Shown: positions 1 to 9,308 of the stretch, piece by piece
Layout of the letters: every line of letters starts with the position of its first letter
How positions within the stretch are numbered: position 1 is the first letter of the stretch
Origin: Desulfovibrio sp. Marseille-P6017
Lineage (GTDB): Bacteria; Bacillota_A; Clostridia; Peptostreptococcales; Peptostreptococcaceae
Reading direction: 5' to 3'
Assembly (NCBI GenBank): GCA_900604495.1
Contig: UWOR01000002.1
Location: 186,001 to 250,000, forward strand
DNA: 64,000 bases
Position numbers and translations under genes: made by a program
Notes under the pieces: model-generated
What the model was told of the DNA's origin: nothing
The model's input: only the letters and a program-made list of their open reading frames with translations
Databases searched by the model: none

Positions 1-1341
1 ATCTTCTTTTTTTGATTTTCTTGATAAAAATACAAAGAAAGATACACATAATATAATTTGAATTAAAGTAGATATTGGTGTTGCAAGACCTACTTTAAAT
101 AAAGATACAGGTTCTAGCTTACTCATTAAATATGATACAGGTATTCTAACGCAAAAAGCACCGACTATACCTTGAATCATAACAAATGTTGTTTTGCCAC
201 ATCCATTGAAATATCCAACCATACTAAACATGATAGCAGTAAATAAACAGTCAACTCCATAAGCTTTCATATAATCCCAAGAAGCTAAAATAACAGCATC
301 ATCTTTAGAGAATATTCCTGAAAGTAAATTTCCATGTAAGAATGTAATATAAAACATTAAAACTCCACAGCATAAAGATGATAATACAGCATAGAATAAA
401 ACTTTTTTAGCTCTATCATACTTCATAGCACCATAGTTTTGTGCCACAAATGCAGATACTGATTGAGAGAATGATAATGGTATTAACATTATAAATCCAA
501 CCAACTTTTCAGCAACACCTATACCTGCTGATGCAATTACTCCCATTGAGTTACCTATCATCATAATTACTAAAAATGATAAGTTTACAAGGACATCTTG
601 TAGAGCTATTGGAGCACCATATTTAATTATTTGTGAAGTTAAATTCTTATGGAACTTTATACTTTTTTTAGAAAACTCAAAAGGAAGTCCGCGTTTTTTT
701 ATTAATATTAAAGATAAAATTACACTAGTTGATTGAGCCAAAACAGTAGCACAAGCTGCACCTGTTGCTGCCATTTTAAATACACCAACGAATATTAAAT
801 CACCTATAATATTTGTTATACAAGCTATACCAACTGTTATAAATGGTGTTTTTGAATCTCCAAGACCCCTAAATACTCCTCCAATAACATTATAAGAAAT
901 TACGAAAACTGCACCCATAGCACAAATTCTTATATATGAAGTTGTATTATTAAAAGCTTCTGCTGGAGCATGCATTAAAGTTGCAATAGAAGGTGCAAAG
1001 CTAACAACAGTAATAGTTATAATTATAGCTAGAACAGCAAATATTGAAATACCACTTCCTACAACATTTCCTGCTTCTTCTCTTTTTCCTTCGCCAAGTT
1101 TTTGTCCTATTAATATAGTAACTCCCATAGTAAGTCCAGTAATCATTGATGTTATAGCAAGCATTACCTGACTTCCAGTTGAAACAGCAGATACATCAGC
1201 AGCATTACCAAACTGCCCAACTATAAGTAAATCTACAGCTCCATACATAGTCTGTAAAAACAGAGCCATTAGTATTGGTATTGTAAATTTTAATAAAGGT
1301 GAAAATATTTTACCTTCTGTAAAATTAGATACTTTTGTCAT
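1..1341 (-). CDS. MATE family multidrug efflux transporter (3' end beyond window)
   Basis: The minus-strand frame is open from an ATG at 1341 to the window edge, so about 447 residues of an expected ~450 are seen and the stop lies outside. The N-terminus (MTKVSNFTEGKIFSP, then a long helix and GAVDLLIVGQFG) and the middle (MITGLTMGVTILIGQKLGEG, FRGLGDSKTP) match the MATE/NorM-DinF family. These are inner-membrane Na+ or H+ coupled exporters of cationic drugs with 12 helices. A MarR regulator lies 77 bases upstream on the same strand, so the two probably form one transcript, with the regulator controlling the pump. The drug specificity cannot be read from sequence. Confidence 0.92.
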   Translation of the reverse strand, partial: MTKVSNFTEGKIFSPLLKFTIPILMALFLQTMYGAVDLLIVGQFGNAADVSAVSTGSQVMLAITSMITGLTMGVTILIGQKLGEGKREEAGNVVGSGISIFAVLAIIITITVVSFAPSIATLMHAPAEAFNNTTSYIRICAMGAVFVISYNVIGGVFRGLGDSKTPFITVGIACITNIIGDLIFVGVFKMAATGAACATVLAQSTSVILSLILIKKRGLPFEFSKKSIKFHKNLTSQIIKYGAPIALQDVLVNLSFLVIMMIGNSMGVIASAGIGVAEKLVGFIMLIPLSFSQSVSAFVAQNYGAMKYDRAKKVLFYAVLSSLCCGVLMFYITFLHGNLLSGIFSKDDAVILASWDYMKAYGVDCLFTAIMFSMVGYFNGCGKTTFVMIQGIVGAFCVRIPVSYLMSKLEPVSLFKVGLATPISTLIQIILCVSFFVFLSRKSKKED

Positions 1342-1418
1342 ATATCAATCTCCTTACTTAAATTAAGTTTTGCACAAAACAATATTTATATAATATCTTA
1401 TAGTCTAGAGATTAAAAA

Positions 1419-1862
1419 TTATTCTAGACTATTTCTCATTTTATTAAGAACTTTATAAAACACTTTTATTTCTTCTTGTGTTAAATCATTAGATAATTTA
1501 TTTTCAATTGAATCAATTGCATTAGAAATTTTCTCGTTAAGTTCTATAGATTTTTCTGTTAAAACTATTTTCTTTAAACGAGCATCTTTAGCAACAGGTA
1601 TTCTTTGAATTAAATCACTTTTCTCCATATTATTTAGCATAAGACTAATAGATGAACGTTTTAAGTCGAATTGTTTTTCTAAGTCTTTTTGAAATATATC
1701 TTTACTTTTTTCTATATTAGAAATAAAATCTATTACATAAGCTTGAGATACAGTTAAATTATCATCTATTGCGTTAATTACAGCAGCATCCATCTTTCTT
1801 GAAATTATGTGGTTTATTTTACTAATATCAAGTCCTAGCTTTAATTTATCTTTATTTATCAT
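1419..1862 (-). CDS. MarR family transcriptional regulator
   Basis: A 147-residue winged-helix protein. The central part (FQKDLEKQFDLKRSSISLML then NNMEKSDLIQRIPVAKDARLKKIVLT) is the MarR recognition helix and wing with the typical DARxKxxxLT signature. I start it at the ATG at 1862 rather than the upstream ATG at 1907, because AAGGTGAT lies just before 1862 and the extra 15 residues resemble no MarR N-terminus. It sits directly upstream of the MATE exporter on the same strand, the usual arrangement for a drug-responsive local repressor. The ligand is unknown. Confidence 0.88.
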   Translation of the reverse strand: MINKDKLKLGLDISKINHIISRKMDAAVINAIDDNLTVSQAYVIDFISNIEKSKDIFQKDLEKQFDLKRSSISLMLNNMEKSDLIQRIPVAKDARLKKIVLTEKSIELNEKISNAIDSIENKLSNDLTQEEIKVFYKVLNKMRNSLE

Positions 1863-2002
1863 AATATCACCTTTTTTAAATATGTTTTGTACTAAACTAT
1901 AATACATAGTATATATATTTGTGTCAATAGTAATTATTAATTATATTATTAAATTAATGTAATTATATACAAAAATAAAATTCGAATTGGAGTATTTGGA
2001 GA

Positions 2003-2656
2003 ATGAATGAGGTTACTAAGCAAAAAAACAAAAGATTACTTATAATGATAATAGGCAATATAATTTTAGGAATAGGAATAACATTATTTAGAAATTTAGG
2101 ATTTGGGGTAGATCCATTTATGTCTATGACTATTGGAATAAGTAATAAGTTTTCTATTCAATTGGGGATTTTTCAAATGTGTCTTAATATAGGTTTGTTT
2201 GTAATACTTTTTTCACTTATAAAAAAATTAATGGGACTTGGAACAATTGTAAATATGTTATTTTTAGGCTATATGGTTCAATACTTTAGTTTTTTATATG
2301 GTGAATTTTTAGCTGCACCAAGTACTATACTAGGAAAGTTAATATTATTATTAGTTGCTTTATTAGTACAAGTAATAGGTATGTCGCTTTATATTACAGC
2401 GGATCTAGGAATTGCACCTTATGATTGTTTACCAATTATACTGTCAGAAAAAACTAGATTTGAATTTGGAATATGGAGAGTATTTTGTGATACTATTTGT
2501 GTTATACTTGCAATAGTATTTGGTGGAAGTATAGGTATAAGTACACTTATAATTGCATTTGGAACTGGACCATTAGTACAGTTCTTCAATAAATATTTTG
2601 AAAAAAAGATATTAAAAAAGAATATAGATATAAATTATATGATGAATGATGTATAA
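2003..2656 (+). CDS. YczE/YyaS/YitT-like membrane protein
   Basis: 217 residues with about five or six hydrophobic segments. The N-terminal stretch NIILGIGITLFRNLGFGVDP, the later ITADLGIAPYDCLP and the WRVFCDTICVILAI helix are characteristic of YczE-like integral membrane proteins. YczE in Bacillus subtilis influences surfactin synthesis by an unclear mechanism, so no precise role is assigned. The start has a TTGGAG site just upstream; an ATG four bases further is an equally possible start. It is divergent from the MarR gene across a ~140-base AT-rich intergenic region and is followed by its own terminator, so it is probably monocistronic. Confidence 0.75.
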   Translation: MNEVTKQKNKRLLIMIIGNIILGIGITLFRNLGFGVDPFMSMTIGISNKFSIQLGIFQMCLNIGLFVILFSLIKKLMGLGTIVNMLFLGYMVQYFSFLYGEFLAAPSTILGKLILLLVALLVQVIGMSLYITADLGIAPYDCLPIILSEKTRFEFGIWRVFCDTICVILAIVFGGSIGISTLIIAFGTGPLVQFFNKYFEKKILKKNIDINYMMNDV

Positions 2657-2657
2657 A

Positions 2658-2688
2658 AAGGTGCTAGGTTTATAGCGCTTTTTTTTTA
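2658..2688 (+). terminator. Rho-independent terminator after the YczE-like gene
   Basis: A nine-pair stem (AAGGTGCTA with TAGCGCTTT, two wobble pairs) is followed by a run of T just after the stop codon. Confidence 0.7.
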
Positions 2689-2838
2689 AATTTTTATTTA
2701 TTATAAATATATAAAAGATAATAGAGTATGAAATGTAAAATATATTTTCAAAAATTGTAATTAAATGAATAAAATGATAAGATTATAATATGAAAATTCT
2801 TATTTAGTATTATATTGTGAGGGGAATATTAATTAAAT

Positions 2839-5231
2839 ATGAAATCAGTATTTAACAAATTTGACAGTTATGTGTTAGTAATAAATTATAACGGGATATA
2901 GTTTTTGCAAATGATAAATTATTAAAAAGGTTAAAATATAAAGATGATTTATACAAGCTTAAACTAAAAGATATTTTATTAAATAAAGATGATTTTGATA
3001 TAAATATGTTAGAAACATCAAAAGATATAAAAATTGATTTAAATTTTTACTCTAAAGATAAGGAAATAATAAAACTATATAGTAATATAAGTATAGATTA
3101 CTTTGAAAAAAATGAATGTATATTTATAATATCTAAAGATATAAAATATAAATATTATACAATTGAAGACTTAGAAAACTTATTAGATAAATGTGAAGTT
3201 AAGGCATATATAAAAGATAAAAACTCAAGATATTTATATGTAAATAAAGCATTTGCAGGTATATTTCTAAAAAATAAAGACGATATAATAGGTTTATCTA
3301 TGAGAGATTATGCAAATGAATGCTTAGTTAATGAATATGAATCTAGTGATAGAGAAATTATAAATTCAAGAGAAGATAGATCGTGTAATCAAAGAGGAAG
3401 ATTAGGTAATGGTGAAGAGGTCTGGTATAATGCATATAAATCTCCAGTATATGATGAAGATGGAGAGTTTAAGTATATGGCATGTACACTAAGGGATATA
3501 ACCTTAGAAAAAGTAGTAAAAGATGGGCTCTATAAAAACTATAATCAAATAACAAATTTAACAAATTTAGATACAGCTACATCAAATTTCATAGATATGA
3601 GCAATTTATTAAAAAGAATAGGTGAAAAAATTGTAGATCGAATAGGTGCAGATGGTCTTTCTATATTATTATATGATAAAGAAAAAAATGGTCTTATTCC
3701 ATATACTGTCCTTAATGATGCGAAGAAAGCTTTTAAAAATATAGATTTTATACCAATAAAAAGTGAACAAGGATATGAAAGTATGGTAAATGGTAAATTT
3801 GAAGGGTTAACTAAAGTAGAGGATTCTTTAATAAAGTATGATGAAAATCCACAATATTTGCCAAATCTTACATATGTAGGTTCATATAGAATTAGACTTT
3901 ATAATGAATTTATAGGTATCTTAAATATCTCATATAAATGCAAATGTACTCCAGTTTATAATCAAGAAGAGTTTATGAAATCTATATGTAATAGTATAGC
4001 TATGATAATTAAGAATAGTAGACTTTTACAAGAAGTAATATTAGAAAATGAAAAAAGAGAATCAACAGAGCAAGAATTAGAACTTTATTTAAGTACAGCA
4101 GTAGATTTAGTTTCTATTTTTGATGAAAATGGTAACTTTTTAAAAATAAATTCAAATTGGACCAAGTTATTAGGGTGGAGTGAAGATGAATTAATTAATC
4201 ATTCATATAGAGAGTTTATGCATCCAGAGGATATAAAAGATAATATATATAGAATTGATATGTTAGGCACACCATATATGCACACTAATAGATATTTACA
4301 CAAAAATGGTGAATATATATGGTTAGACTGGAGACTTAAATATGATGATGAAAAAAAGATAATTGTGGGAACGGCAAAGGATATAACCGAGAAGATGAAT
4401 ATAGAAAAACAAAAGAAAAAGTTAGAAGAGAAAGTTCATTTGGAAAGTATTAAAAATGAATTCTTTGCCAATATATCACATGAATTTAAAACTCCTATAA
4501 ATATAATTTTAGGGACAATGCAACTAACGAAGAAAAACATAGAAAATAATAAATTAAATTCAGAAAGCTTATTTAAATATATAGATACAATAAGACAAAA
4601 TTCATATAGACTTTTAAGATTGGTAAATAATCTTATAGATATAAGTAAAGTAGATATAGGATATTATAATTTAAATCCTTCAAATAATAATATAGTAAGT
4701 ATCATAGAAGATATAACTCTTTCTGTAGTAGATTATGTGGAAGATAAAAATATAGAGCTTATATTTGATACAGATATAGAAGAAGTTATAACTGCTTGTG
4801 ATCCGGATAAAATAGAAAGGGTAATACTTAATCTTTTATCTAATGCTATTAAGTACACTCCTAATAATGGAATTATCAATGTTAATATAACTTCAGATTT
4901 AGAAAATGTAATTGTATCAATTAAGGATAGTGGAGTTGGTATTCCATCAGATAAGTTAGATGTAATATTTGATAGATTTAGACAAGCAAATAACCTTTTA
5001 ACTAGAAGATGTGAAGGTAGCGGTATAGGTTTATCTTTAGTAAAGGCAATAGTTGAAATGCATGGTGGAAATATACAAGTGTATAGCAATGTTAATAAAG
5101 GAACTGAATTTGTATTTAATATACCTATTAGATTATTAGATAAAGAAGATGAGCATGTACATAATTATGATAGTAAAGATTTTCATGTGGAAAAGTGTCA
5201 TATAGAATTTTCTGATATATATAGTTTATAA
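2839..5231 (+). pseudogene. Cytoplasmic PAS-GAF-PAS sensor histidine kinase, frameshifted near its N-terminus
   Basis: Close paralogue of the intact kinase at 28508. The ATG at 2839 begins MKSVFNKFDSYVLVINY, but the frame closes at TAG 2899-2901. Against the paralogue one base is missing at about 2893-2897. The second frame then runs open to 5231, with a first ATG at 3006 (741 residues). Domains in that frame: PAS (YYTIEDLENLL onward), GAF (ADGLSILLYDKEKNGL), PAS (STAVDLVSIFDENG), HisKA with FFANISHEFKTP (His about residue 492 from 3006), HATPase with the N box (NLLSNAIKYTP), G1 (DSGVGIP) and G2 (GSGIGLSLV). There are no membrane helices. The tail ends EKCHIEFSDIYSL. A product from Met3006 would keep the whole catalytic core and lose only the first PAS, so activity is possible. 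No response regulator is adjacent. Confidence 0.85.
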
Positions 5232-5262
5232 TAATTAAATTTATAGTGAAATGAATAAAAGT

Positions 5263-5312
5263 AGGATATCTCAAAATGATTTTTCAATCGTTAAAGGAGA
5301 TATCCTTTTTTT
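5263..5312 (+). terminator. Rho-independent terminator after the first histidine kinase
   Basis: AGGATATCTC pairs with GAGATATCCT across a ~25-base loop, followed by seven T. Confidence 0.85.
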
Positions 5313-5439
5313 ATGTAATATGATAAATTAAAATTTGATGATAAATAATAAAAATTTATTGTTTATCGATAAGAAATTATTGTATTTATATAAAAAATAT
5401 ATTAATATATTTATATAAATTAAAAAAGGAGAGTGTAAA

Positions 5440-5925
5440 ATGAAAAATAATTATTCTAAAATTTTAAATATTATAGTTTTAGTAGGTATATTATTAACTA
5501 TAATGTTGTTAGCAGGTATTCCTTTTATATTAGGGGCACTTAGTAAAAGCGCAGATATAGGTATTGAATCAAAATTTATAGTAACGATAACTGGAGGGGT
5601 TTATATTTGTGCACTTCCTTATGTAGTTGCATTATTTAATTTAAGAAGATTATGTAAATATATTACAAGTAAAGATGCTTTTTCAAGAAGTATACCAAAG
5701 TATATAAATAATATTGCTTATTGTGCTTTTAGCGAAGTTATTATTTTTAACTTAATGAATATAATATTTTACTTTGCATTTGATATATATCTTTATGCAA
5801 TTACTATTTTTAGTTGTGTTATAGTTTCATTCTTATCACTGGCAATAGGCGTGTTTGCACTTATTTCATCTAAATTGTTTGAAAGAGTCATAGAGATTAA
5901 AGATGAAAATGATAAAACTATTTAA
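5440..5925 (+). CDS. DUF2975-type membrane protein
   Basis: 161 residues with four hydrophobic helices (about 9-33, 43-65, 95-115, 120-145). The ALFNLRRLCKYI segment followed by ITSKDAFSRSIPKYINNIAYCAF resembles DUF2975 membrane proteins. A strong AAAGGAG site precedes the ATG. It is followed after 12 bases by a small Cro/CI-type HTH gene, the standard pairing for this family in Firmicutes, so one transcript is likely. The biochemical role of the family is unknown. Confidence 0.75.
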   Translation: MKNNYSKILNIIVLVGILLTIMLLAGIPFILGALSKSADIGIESKFIVTITGGVYICALPYVVALFNLRRLCKYITSKDAFSRSIPKYINNIAYCAFSEVIIFNLMNIIFYFAFDIYLYAITIFSCVIVSFLSLAIGVFALISSKLFERVIEIKDENDKTI

Positions 5926-5937
5926 GGAGGATATTAT

Positions 5938-6150
5938 ATGGCTATAATCGTGAATTTAGATGTGATGATGGCAAAAAGAAAAATGAGTGCAACAGAGCTT
6001 TCTAATAAATTAGGAATTACTATGGCTAATTTGTCTATATTGAAAAATAATAAAGCTAAAGCTGTGAGATTTACTACCTTAAATGAAATATGCAAGGTTT
6101 TAGATTGCCAGCCAGGAGATATTCTTGAGTATGTGAAAGATGATGAATAA
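5938..6150 (+). CDS. Small XRE (Cro/CI-type) DNA-binding protein
   Basis: 70 residues that are almost entirely a helix-turn-helix: MAIIVNLDVMMAKRKMSATE, then LSNKLGITMANLSILKNNKA with recognition-helix spacing, ending ICKVLDCQPGDILEY, the signature end of YozG-like XRE proteins. AAGGAGG lies eight bases upstream. It overlaps no gene and is the second gene of the DUF2975 pair, which it probably regulates together with itself. Confidence 0.88.
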   Translation: MAIIVNLDVMMAKRKMSATELSNKLGITMANLSILKNNKAKAVRFTTLNEICKVLDCQPGDILEYVKDDE

Positions 6151-6177
6151 GTTATTGATACATATTTTTAGTGGTAA

Positions 6178-6215
6178 AAAGGGATGAACTCTATGTGAGT
6201 TTATCCCTTTATTTT
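6178..6215 (+). terminator. Rho-independent terminator after the DUF2975/HTH pair
   Basis: AAAGGGATGAACTC pairs with GAGTTTATCCCTTT around a short loop, followed by T-rich sequence. It ends just before the van promoter repeats. Confidence 0.85.
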
Positions 6216-6225
6216 TATTTTATCA

Positions 6226-6280
6226 ACTTAAGAAAACTTAAGAATTACTTATAAATTACTTAAGGTTTGTAAAATAGAAT
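6226..6280 (+). promoter_or_regulatory. Probable VanR operator: four phased ACTTA direct repeats before vanG
   Basis: ACTTAAG, ACTTAAG, ACTTATA and ACTTAAG start at 6226, 6236, 6247 and 6258, spaced 10, 11 and 11 bases, one DNA turn each. Such arrays are typical of OmpR-family regulators such as VanR. A possible -10 (TAGAAT, 6275-6280) lies just downstream with no good -35, as expected for an activated promoter. Assignment to VanR is inferred from the neighbouring vanRS genes. Confidence 0.6.
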
Positions 6281-6327
6281 AAACTCATAAACAAATAAGT
6301 TAGTTAAATAAAAAGGAGAATATAAAA

Positions 6328-7395
6328 ATGAAAAATGTATTAATAATATTTGGCGGAAAATCAAATGAATATGGGGTATCTTTAAAATCTGCTTCTGCTG
6401 TTATAGATAATATAGATAAAGAAAAATACAATCTTATGATGATAGGAATAACTCAAGAAGGAAAATGGTTAAGATTTAACGGAACAACAGATGAGATAAG
6501 AAATAATACATGGTTTAATAACAAAGACTGTAAAGAAGCATTTATATCACCATGTAGAAGTCATAAAGGATTTATAGAAATAGATAATTTTGAAACAAAA
6601 ATAATAAAAGTAGATGTAGTATTTCCTATACTACATGGTAAGTTTGGAGAAGATGGAACACTACAAGGATTATTAGAATTATCAGGAATACCATTTGTAG
6701 GATGTAAGACTTTATCATCAGCAATCTGTATGGACAAGGCAATTGCTCATAACATAGTAAGCGAAGCTGGAATAAATGTAGCTAAATCAGTAACAATCTT
6801 TGAAGAATATGAAAATGTAGTTAATATAATAAAAGAAAAAAATATGAAAACTCCGCTATATATAAAACCTGCAAAATCAGGGTCTTCAATAGGTATAACA
6901 AGAGTATCAAATTTATCTGACTTATATGAAGCTATAGAAAAAGCATTTATTCATGATAATAAGATAGTAATAGAAGAAGCAATAGATGGATTTGAAGTTG
7001 GATGTGCAGTTTTAGGAAAGAGTGACCTTATAGTTGGTGGAGTTGATGAAATTGAATTATCAAGAGGATTCTTTGATTTTAATGAAAAGTACACTTTAGA
7101 AACATCCAAAATTCATGCACCAGCTAGAATTAGTGATACTAAGCTTGAGGAAGTAAAGAAAACTGCTATTAAAATATATAAATTACTTTCTTGTGAAGGA
7201 ATGGCAAGAGTGGATATGTTTATTGATAAAAACGGAGATATATTCTTTAATGAAGTAAATACAATACCAGGATTTAGTGGAAGTAGTAGATACCCTAAAA
7301 TGATGGACTTAATAGGGCTTAGTTACATTAAATTAATAGATAAATTAATTGAAGTTACATTAGTAAATGAACTAGTTGAAACTTTAAGTGTATAG
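6328..7395 (+). CDS. vanG: D-alanine--D-serine ligase, VanG type
   Basis: 355-residue ATP-grasp ligase, normal length for Van/Ddl enzymes. The N-domain FGGKSNEYGVSLKSA, the ATP-binding KPAKSGSSIGITRV, and the C-terminal FNEVNTIPGFSGSSRYPKMM are present. The omega-loop segment EKYTLETSKIHAPARI follows the EKY pattern of VanG/VanC D-Ala-D-Ser ligases and lacks the D-lactate-ligase signature. It would make D-Ala-D-Ser for peptidoglycan precursors with low vancomycin affinity. It is the first gene of the cluster, 11 bases before the peptidase gene, with an AAGGAG site and the phased repeats upstream. Substrate choice is inferred from sequence pattern only. Confidence 0.9.
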   Translation: MKNVLIIFGGKSNEYGVSLKSASAVIDNIDKEKYNLMMIGITQEGKWLRFNGTTDEIRNNTWFNNKDCKEAFISPCRSHKGFIEIDNFETKIIKVDVVFPILHGKFGEDGTLQGLLELSGIPFVGCKTLSSAICMDKAIAHNIVSEAGINVAKSVTIFEEYENVVNIIKEKNMKTPLYIKPAKSGSSIGITRVSNLSDLYEAIEKAFIHDNKIVIEEAIDGFEVGCAVLGKSDLIVGGVDEIELSRGFFDFNEKYTLETSKIHAPARISDTKLEEVKKTAIKIYKLLSCEGMARVDMFIDKNGDIFFNEVNTIPGFSGSSRYPKMMDLIGLSYIKLIDKLIEVTLVNELVETLSV

Positions 7396-7406
7396 GAAGT
7401 TTTATT

Positions 7407-8249
7407 ATGAATGTATTAATAGATAAATATAAAAAAGATTCTTATTTACAAAATGAAGAATATGAAACTATAAAACTTACAAAGGAAGATTTATATTTAG
7501 GGAACTTAATATTAGTCAATCAAGGTAATGAATTTAAACAAAAGGGAGTAAAGCTACTCCCTATAGATAACTTATATTTTGAAATTTATTGTGATAAGCC
7601 AATATATGTTAGTCAAGAAATAATTAAACCACTGTTAAATTTAATTGATAGTATAAATGCAAGAAAGAAGCTTATAGCAGTTAGTGGATATAGAAGTGAA
7701 GAAGAACAAGAAGAAATATATAATAATTCAATATTAGAAAATGGAATAGAGTATACAAAAAAATATGTAGCAAGACCAAAAGAAAGTGAGCATCAAACTG
7801 GATTAGCAATTGACCTTGGAGAGATAGTAGAAAATGTAGATTTTATATGTCCATCTTTTCCTGACTATGGAATATGCAAAGATTTCAAAGATTTAGCTAA
7901 AGAATATGGATTTATAATGAGATATAAAAAAGATAAAGAAAACATAACAAATATATCAGAGGAAAAATGGCATTTTAGGTATGTAGGAACACCTCATGCA
8001 AAGTTGATTAATAAATATAATTATTGCTTAGAAGAGTATATAGACTTTTTAAAACAATTTAAATATAACACTAATCATTTAAAAATAGAAGAAAATAACT
8101 CAAAAATAGAGATATTCTATATTGAAATGAAAGGTAATGCAGTAGAAATAAATCTAGATAAACATAAAAAGTATAATATATCAGGAAATAATGTTGATGG
8201 TTTTATAATTACTTCATTTGAACATATGGAGACTAATTATGAACTATGA
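7407..8249 (+). CDS. vanXY: VanXY/VanY-type D,D-peptidase (M15B)
   Basis: 280 residues. The zinc-peptidase motifs are clear: SGYRSEEEQEEIY, the SEHQTGLAIDLG motif (SxHxxGxAxD, metal His and Asp) and EKWHFRYVG (catalytic Glu, metal His). No signal peptide or transmembrane segment is evident, favouring a cytoplasmic VanXY-like enzyme over an anchored VanY. It would remove D-Ala-D-Ala dipeptides and/or terminal D-Ala so that D-Ser precursors prevail. A roughly 65-residue C-terminal extension (IEENNSKIEIFYIEMKGNAV and onward) goes beyond the catalytic domain and is of unknown function. The stop overlaps the start of the vanT membrane remnant by 11 bases. Confidence 0.85.
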   Translation: MNVLIDKYKKDSYLQNEEYETIKLTKEDLYLGNLILVNQGNEFKQKGVKLLPIDNLYFEIYCDKPIYVSQEIIKPLLNLIDSINARKKLIAVSGYRSEEEQEEIYNNSILENGIEYTKKYVARPKESEHQTGLAIDLGEIVENVDFICPSFPDYGICKDFKDLAKEYGFIMRYKKDKENITNISEEKWHFRYVGTPHAKLINKYNYCLEEYIDFLKQFKYNTNHLKIEENNSKIEIFYIEMKGNAVEINLDKHKKYNISGNNVDGFIITSFEHMETNYEL

Positions 8250-9271
8250 AAAAGTAAATGATAAAATAAGATTTGGTAATATAGACTTATTTAAGTTTAT
8301 TGCATCAATACTTGTAATTACAATTCATACAGATCCATTAATTACTTATAGTGACTCTGCAAACTTTATATTAACTAGAATAATTTCAAGATTAGCAGTA
8401 CCATTCTTTTTTATATCATCTGATATTTGTTTTCAATAAAATTAAGTGATGATAAATGTAACAATAATAAATCTTTATTTAAATATATAAATAAAGTATT
8501 TAAATTATATTTATTTTCAATAATTATTTATATTCCTATTAATTTATATAATGGTTACTTTAAGGAAAATAACAGTATATTAAGTATCTTAAAGGACTTA
8601 ATATTTAATGGAACTATGTATCATCTTTGGTACCTTCCTGCATTAATATTAGGTATGATTATAGTTTATTTACTAATAAGTAGATTTGAACTAAAAAACA
8701 CATTAATTATATCAATACTTTTATATATTGTAGGTTTATTTGGAGATAGTTATTATGGAATATCTAACAATATAAGTTTATTAAAACATACATATGATAT
8801 TTTATTTTTAATATTTAAATATACTAGAAATGGTTTATTCTTTGCGCCTATATATATTACTTTAGGTTATAAATTATCATGTATGTATGATAAAACAAAG
8901 TAGATAAATTATTAAAAAAAGTTATTATTATTTATAATTTTCTTTTATTATTTTTGTAGAATCTACAATATTAAAAATATATAACATACCAAAACATGAT
9001 AGTATGACAGTAATTTTTAGTAGCAGCTGTATATTTCTTATTTAAGATATGCTTACAATTTAAAAATATACAAATGAAAAACTTAAGACAACTAAGCTTA
9101 TATATTTATATATTACATCCTATGATTATAGTTCTATCTAGAGTAATAGGAAAAATAACAAAACTTAGTTATTTTATTATAGATAATAGTTTAATTAATT
9201 ATATTGTAGTAATTATACTGTCAATTTTAATATCAATAATATTAATAAATATAAAAGAAAATAAATTTTAA
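8239..9271 (+). pseudogene. vanTm: VanT membrane (acyltransferase-3-like) domain, multiply frameshifted
   Basis: Begins at ATG 8239 (MNYEKVNDKIRFGNIDLFKF), overlapping the end of vanXY. The reading frame changes at least four times. At ~8424, SSGYLF became SSDICF* by loss of one G. Further changes fall at ~8900 (before KVDKLLKK), ~8955 (before VESTILKIYNIPK) and ~9015, where a T is lost before VAAVYFLFK. The last part (LSLYIYILHPMIIVLSR) ends at 9271. Reassembled, it matches the ten-helix N-terminal half of VanT, thought to help supply serine. Split membrane and racemase genes are known in the enterococcal vanL cluster, so separation from the racemase is natural here; the frameshifts are decay. 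Confidence 0.85.
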
Positions 9272-9308
9272 TAGATAATAAGCAGAAAAAGAAGAAGAAA
9301 AGGGGCAA

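Noticed and set aside
4733..5089. Minus-strand open frame of 118 codons inside the first kinase
   Set aside because: Antisense shadow of the HATPase coding region, no ribosome-binding site, low-complexity composition. The same applies to similar frames at 10757-11026, 20833-21117, 30394-30654, 47325-47603, 57412-57768, 61642-61920 and 62848-63123.
8239..9271. A programmed frameshift cassette in vanTm
   Set aside because: Four or more shifts in different directions, without a slippery heptamer plus structure at each, fit decay better than recoding.
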